Source: Meridianimarinicoccus aquatilis (GTDB taxonomy: Bacteria; Pseudomonadota; Alphaproteobacteria; Rhodobacterales; Rhodobacteraceae). From it: a stretch of DNA of 64,000 nt. Below the pieces are notes generated by a model. The model did no database searches, had not been told where the DNA came from, and saw only the letters and a list, made by a program, of their open reading frames with translations. Made by a program: the position numbers and the translations under genes. Each line of letters begins with the position of its first letter. Within the stretch, counting starts at the first letter, position 1. Shown piece after piece: positions 60,385 to 64,000 of the stretch. The stretch lies in assembly GCF_004358675.1 (NCBI RefSeq), contig NZ_SMZO01000009.1:1-64000 (forward strand). Reading direction: 5' to 3'.

Positions 60385-61740
60385 TTAAAGCCCGGTGGAT
60401 AAGGATGCAGCTTGGTTGAACAGGCTTGGCACGAATTGCGACACAACGCGGTTCCATTTGGTGATTGGCTGCTCTTCGATGAAGATGAAATCGTTGGGCC
60501 GCAGTTGCATGTGCGTCGCAAGGATCAGGTTGCCGGGGTTGCGAGCGTCAAGATGATAGGCGCGCACACCTGCTGATGTCCCAAATCCGCGCAAAAGGTA
60601 AATCTGCGACGGGTTCCCGCGGGCGTTGTCGAACCCACCTTCCGCATAGATCGCATCAGCCAGGTTGGCGACACGACCATACGGCAAAGCGATACGGCTC
60701 TGCCGGACCAATTCGCCGGACCGATAGACATAGTCGCGCTCTAGGGCGTCTAACTCGGTCAGTGCGGCGAAGTTGTCGCGCTGTTCCTGAAGCTGCTCGC
60801 GCCGGATAGTGAATTCGGTTTGAAGCTGATTGAGAACGTTGGCGCGGGCGGAATTTTCGGCCTCAACAAGCGCTAATTGGTCCGTGAAGTACTGTTGCGC
60901 CCGGTCCAGTTCGTATTGCGTATCTACAAAAACAGCATCGCCTTCGGTCAGGACAATGCGCTGCAAGCGGCTTTGAGTATAAAAATCGTTCAGCGGGATC
61001 TGGTAGAGCGTGCCATTCCGAAACAATCGAATAGAGGCATAGTCCTGATCGACGGCAACGATACCGCCGGCCAGTTGAAGCGCCTCGCCAAGGCGCAGTG
61101 GTTGCAGGGTAATCGGGACCAAGGCAGGTTGGCCTACGGCGCCGCCGATGGAAACCCGCTTTGAATTGAACTCGGCGATTTCAAGGCTGAAAGTTGGGTC
61201 CAGTTCTGCCGCGACAAGAGCCTGGAACACCATTGCCTCTGCATCCTCCACGGTGCGGCCGGCCACCTGCACACGCCCGGCATTGGGAATGGCGATCGTC
61301 CCGTCATCCTGCACTGTGTACCCTTGCCGCTGGTTTTGTGCGGCCAGAATCCCGGTCAAAGCTTCGGCTTCTGTGGCAGGCGCGCGTGTCGCGAGCAAAA
61401 GCACATCAGAAATGCCGATGCGGTAAGACGCTGGCGTTACAGCCGGGGGAACGCGCAATTCCAGCGCGGTGGGTCGGTCCACAGGACGGCCAGGAGTTTG
61501 CGGCAAATCCAGTTGGTCAGCACGGTTTGGAACGCTTGCCGTCTGCCCAAACGCCCCCGGAACACGGCGGGGCGAATAGGGGGATGCATTCGCAGCGGCG
61601 ATAGCTTGCGGAGTCATAGAAACGACAACGATATCAACAGGGGCAGACTCGTTGCGGGAAGCTGGTTCAACCGAAGGCGCAATGTAAGCGGCACCGCATC
61701 CGGATATAAGCAGAAGAACGCACAGCATATATCGGGTCAT
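60385..61740 (-). CDS. Wza-like polysaccharide export lipoprotein
   Basis: 451 residues. The N-terminus has a lipobox ISGC with Cys15. A Poly_export domain (SYRIGISDVLLLATR, then YTVQDDGTIAIPNAGRVQVAGRTVEDAE) is near residue 105-170, followed by SLBB-type repeats. Residues about 280-350 are charged and helical (coiled-coil-like: QYFTDQLALVEAENSARANVLNQL). Wza-family proteins form the outer-membrane channel for capsule or exopolysaccharide. There are no glycosyltransferase, Wzc or other polysaccharide genes next to it, so it is an orphan here. Confidence 0.9.
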   Translation of the reverse strand: MTRYMLCVLLLISGCGAAYIAPSVEPASRNESAPVDIVVVSMTPQAIAAANASPYSPRRVPGAFGQTASVPNRADQLDLPQTPGRPVDRPTALELRVPPAVTPASYRIGISDVLLLATRAPATEAEALTGILAAQNQRQGYTVQDDGTIAIPNAGRVQVAGRTVEDAEAMVFQALVAAELDPTFSLEIAEFNSKRVSIGGAVGQPALVPITLQPLRLGEALQLAGGIVAVDQDYASIRLFRNGTLYQIPLNDFYTQSRLQRIVLTEGDAVFVDTQYELDRAQQYFTDQLALVEAENSARANVLNQLQTEFTIRREQLQEQRDNFAALTELDALERDYVYRSGELVRQSRIALPYGRVANLADAIYAEGGFDNARGNPSQIYLLRGFGTSAGVRAYHLDARNPGNLILATHMQLRPNDFIFIEEQPITKWNRVVSQFVPSLFNQAASLSTGL

Positions 61741-62165
61741 GTCGATTCACTTTCAGAGGCAGGTCGATCGTGTTGGTATCGATAGACCACAGCGCGAAGG
61801 TGCAAGGCAACATGGGCCAATGAAGGGAGAGTGTTTTTTGTCCTGCACGGGTTTTGCCGCAACACCGAGTTCAGAAGGACGGCACACGTGACGGGAAGGG
61901 TGGGCGTCCTATGGCCTCAGTTGCGAAAATTGTTTCATCCCTCCGCATCTGGCGATGTTGCTGTCGGCGCGTCGCGTTTAGGGCGTTTGATCCCAAAGTT
62001 TGATATCGCGATCCTTTCTCGGGAAGGGAGGAAAGCAAATTTGGGCAAGTGCGCAAAAGGTTTTGAGGCGTCTTGGTTGGCAGGCCGAGATCCGCTTTGT
62101 GTTCTGCTAAAGCGGTGGCTAGAGTTAAAGCCGAGCATGACCACGCACAAAACTTCGGAAGCCCT
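61741..62165. other. 425-base gap between divergent genes
   Basis: The gap separates the export lipoprotein and the kinase. An open frame of about 112 codons on the plus strand and 102 on the minus strand lack ribosome sites and recognised motifs. Presumed to hold two divergent promoters. Confidence 0.4.
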
Positions 62166-62834
62166 ATGACGTCACTCAAAACATTCCAGGTTCCGGAGCG
62201 GATCAGTCAGACCGCCTTGGTCGGCCGTATTGCGGCGCTTGATGATGGGGTTACGCGCCGGGTCGTTGCCATTGTTGGGGCGCCTGGGTCTGGAAAATCC
62301 ACACTTGCCGAAGGGTTGGAGCAGGCCTTGAACGCATCCGAGCCCGGCAGAGCGACTGTTCTGCCGATGGACGGGTTCCATTATGATGATGCCGTTTTGC
62401 GGCAGATGAATCGTCTGCCTTGGAAGGGGGCGCCAGACACGTTCGACGTTGGCGGCTTTCGCTCCGCGCTTATGCGCTTGCGGGCGGCTGACGAGAATCC
62501 TGTTGCCGTGCCGGTTTTCGACCGTGCGTTGGAAATTTCGCGCGGCAGTGCGCGGCTGATACCGCCGGAAGCCCGACTGATTTTGGCCGAGGGGAATTAC
62601 CTTCTGTTGGACGAAGCCCCGTGGAGCCAACTGGCCGGGATGTTCGATTTAACCGTGATGATTGATGTGCCTGAAGACGAACTACGCCGTAGGTTAACCC
62701 AGCGGTGGGTGCACTTCGGCCTTGATGACGCGGCCATAGCCCACAAGTTGGACGGAAACGACTTGCCCAACGGTCGGCGTATGCGGGACCATAGCCGCCC
62801 CGCAGATCTGACTATTGTGCAGGGCGAAGGTTAG
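62166..62834 (+). CDS. Nucleoside/sugar kinase-like P-loop protein (uridine kinase/FrcK-like)
   Basis: 222 residues from ATG 62166; no strong ribosome site is seen, so the start may vary. Walker A is GAPGSGKSTLAEGL near residue 40. PMDGFHYDD is the substrate/Mg segment shared with pantothenate- and uridine-kinase relatives, GNYLLLDEAPWSQL and DLTVMIDVPEDELRRRLTQRW follow. The branch includes fructose kinase FrcK of rhizobia. The neighbouring class II aldolase, 73 bases on, suggests phosphorylation of a sugar or polyol before cleavage, but no sugar transporter is next to it. Confidence 0.85.
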   Translation: MTSLKTFQVPERISQTALVGRIAALDDGVTRRVVAIVGAPGSGKSTLAEGLEQALNASEPGRATVLPMDGFHYDDAVLRQMNRLPWKGAPDTFDVGGFRSALMRLRAADENPVAVPVFDRALEISRGSARLIPPEARLILAEGNYLLLDEAPWSQLAGMFDLTVMIDVPEDELRRRLTQRWVHFGLDDAAIAHKLDGNDLPNGRRMRDHSRPADLTIVQGEG

Positions 62835-62907
62835 CCGCGTTGCAGTCTGTCCGACAGCGGGATTCAAGTCCGTCGAAAAATCGACACTTCGACAAAGGCC
62901 CAACCGG

Positions 62908-63573
62908 ATGACTGAATCTGACCATGACGCTCGCGTTGCCATCGTGGCGGCTTGCCGCCAACTTGATCGTGACGGGTTGAACCGGGGGGCGTCTGGCAAT
63001 GTGTCAGTGCGGTCAGGCCGTGTGATGCTGATCACGCCCTCTGCGGTCGGCTATGACGAGATGACGCCGGATATGATCGCCCGGATGCCTTTGGATGATC
63101 CCGATGGCGCTTGGGAGGGGCCGCGCAAACCGTCATCGGAATGGCGGTTTCACCGCGATATACTGCGCGCCCGACTGGATATGGGGGCAGTGGTCCATAC
63201 ACATGCGCCCTTCAGCACCATTCTGGCGGTGGCACGTCGGCCCATCCCTGCCATTCACTATATGATCGCTGCGTTTGGCGGGCCTGACATTCGTGTGGCC
63301 GAGTATGCGCGCTATGGGACAGCGGAGTTGTCGGATTACGTCGTCGCTGCCCTTGAGGGACGCAATGGGTGCCTTATGGCCAATCACGGCATGGTCGTGG
63401 GCGGTGCGGATCTGACCCGCGCCATGTGGCTCGCCGTGGAGCTTGAGGCGCTGGCACATCAATATTATCACGCGTTGGCCATTGGTGGCGGTCATGTGCT
63501 CAGTGATGCCGAGATCGCAGAGACGGCCTTGGGGTTCGCAAGTTACGGGGTACAAGCAGCGGATGACAGCTAA
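62908..63573 (+). CDS. Class II aldolase/adducin-family enzyme
   Basis: 221 residues from ATG 62908. The zinc ligands are HTHAP (two histidines near residue 95) and the later LALAHQYYH histidine; the catalytic Glu is in SSEWRFHRDI. GNVSVRSGRVMLITPS is the family's phosphate-binding region, and CLMANHGMVVGG is conserved. Members cleave fuculose-1-P or ribulose-P, or decarboxylate 3-oxo-tetronate 4-phosphate. With the adjacent kinase it may form a sugar-phosphate pathway. It ends 6 bases from the convergent ModC gene. Confidence 0.9.
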   Translation: MTESDHDARVAIVAACRQLDRDGLNRGASGNVSVRSGRVMLITPSAVGYDEMTPDMIARMPLDDPDGAWEGPRKPSSEWRFHRDILRARLDMGAVVHTHAPFSTILAVARRPIPAIHYMIAAFGGPDIRVAEYARYGTAELSDYVVAALEGRNGCLMANHGMVVGGADLTRAMWLAVELEALAHQYYHALAIGGGHVLSDAEIAETALGFASYGVQAADDS

Positions 63574-63579
63574 GCCTGT

Positions 63580-64000
63580 CTAAACCCCTTGCGATCCGAC
63601 GTCCCAGCGCGCGACCGACATGGACTTGACGACCGCATAGCATTGAAGGCCCGGCGTCAGGTCAAGCGCTGTTGCGGACCTGCGGGTGATGCGCGCCAAC
63701 AAACGGTCATCGCCTGAACCAAGCTGTACAACGATCCCCGGGCCGGCCCCGCCGCGCAAAGCGATGATTTCCACCGGTAAGATGTTCAGGGCCGAGATGT
63801 TTTTGGGTGGTTCGCGTGCAATCATCACGTCCTGTGCTTCGACGCGCACACGGATCATGCTGCCGAGTGTGGCATCGATTTGGGGAAGAAACACCTCACC
63901 GGCGCTGACAGTGATGCGGGTAAGCCCATCGCTGTCATGCCCTGCCACGCGGCCGATCAGGATCGCGCCAGCCTCGCGCACGCCAAGCGCCCGCACCGCC
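63580..64000 (-). CDS. modC: Molybdate ABC transporter ATPase ModC, C-terminal part
   Basis: The frame runs off the window end, so only the last ~140 residues are seen. They form the TOBE/Mop-type regulatory domain that follows the ATPase in ModC: AGAILIGRVAGHDSDGLTRI, RVRVEAQDVMIAREPP, SALNILPVEI, then RITRRSATALDLTPG and CYAVVKSMSV. RVRVxAxDVMxAxEPP and SALNILP are ModC-typical. The ATP-binding half, and the modA and modB genes, should lie beyond the window. Mop domains bind molybdate to regulate transport. Confidence 0.9.
   Translation of the reverse strand, partial: AVRALGVREAGAILIGRVAGHDSDGLTRITVSAGEVFLPQIDATLGSMIRVRVEAQDVMIAREPPKNISALNILPVEIIALRGGAGPGIVVQLGSGDDRLLARITRRSATALDLTPGLQCYAVVKSMSVARWDVGSQGV

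Noticed and set aside
61831-62169. A 112-codon plus-strand frame upstream of the kinase
   Set aside because: No ribosome site, no motif and an overlapping minus frame of equal quality; the kinase start at 62166 is better supported.
1-64000. Scan for tRNA, rRNA, CRISPR arrays, riboswitches and phage genes
   Set aside because: I read no cloverleaf with a tRNA-like TTCRA arm, no regularly spaced repeats and no phage or integrase motifs. Reading by eye can miss riboswitches or small RNAs, so this is not proof of absence.

Overview
The window reads as chromosomal DNA of a Rhodobacterales (Roseobacter-type) alphaproteobacterium. The support is family content, not a database match: GC-rich coding, dense operons with 1-8 base overlaps, a VPLPA-CTERM surface protein, a pqqABCDE operon, a tungstate (Tup) and a molybdate (ModC) transporter, the FabI / MaoC-phosphotransacetylase / acetate kinase operon, and many ABC importers for organic nitrogen and sulfur compounds. 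I found no rRNA, tRNA, CRISPR array, complete insertion sequence or prophage.

Layout. 1-4.3 kb: a dipeptide/oligopeptide-type ABC importer on the minus strand, cut by the window start, divergent from a LysR regulator. 5.4-7.8 kb: tungstate importer tupBCA. 7.8-11 kb: a 55-residue unknown protein, a lytic transglycosylase and the GltS glutamate symporter. 11.4-14.7 kb: a rhodanese, an FAD amine oxidase and an SDR enclosing the decayed remains of a hydantoinase/oxoprolinase hyuA-hyuB pair. 14.9-19.4 kb: YaeQ, then an Lrp regulator divergent from a three-gene amino-acid catabolic unit (PLP lyase, M24 peptidase-fold enzyme, Asp/Glu racemase-fold enzyme). 19.4-25.2 kb: an octahaem cytochrome, an exported HAD hydrolase, a type I sulfatase and an AraC regulator. 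25.3-34.1 kb: a BadF-type kinase, then a sulfur-flavoured operon (ABC importer, OsmC, acyl-CoA dehydrogenase-fold flavoenzyme, sulfurtransferase, possibly a ferredoxin reductase) divergent from a TetR regulator. 34.3-37.6 kb: fabI, bifunctional MaoC-phosphate acetyltransferase, ackA. 38.4-41.9 kb: a flippase-like membrane protein, then an exported rhodanese, a YeeE-type sulfur transporter and a tiny membrane protein. 42-47.4 kb: an SDR and a complete branched-chain-amino-acid-type ABC importer, convergent with pqqABCDE (47.4-50.6 kb). 50.6-54.7 kb: LysR, mmsA and a succinate-semialdehyde-type dehydrogenase. 55-61.7 kb: the VPLPA-CTERM protein, a small secreted protein, the arsR-acr3-arsC-arsH operon, a HAD-IIA protein and a Wza-like export lipoprotein. 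62.2-64 kb: a small-molecule kinase, a class II aldolase and the C-terminal end of ModC.

How the genes fit together. The common thread is scavenging of organic N and S: peptide, branched-chain-type and taurine/nitrate-type importers, three rhodanese-family proteins, a YeeE transporter and a sulfatase. Tungstate and molybdate uptake would serve cofactor enzymes, and PQQ synthesis would serve a periplasmic dehydrogenase that is not in this window.

The strongest candidates for something undescribed are the operon at 27.6-33.2 kb with its two ACAG-N2-CTGT sites, the octahaem cytochrome / HAD / sulfatase locus at 19.4-24.1 kb, and the Lrp-controlled PLP lyase / M24 / racemase unit at 15.8-19.4 kb.
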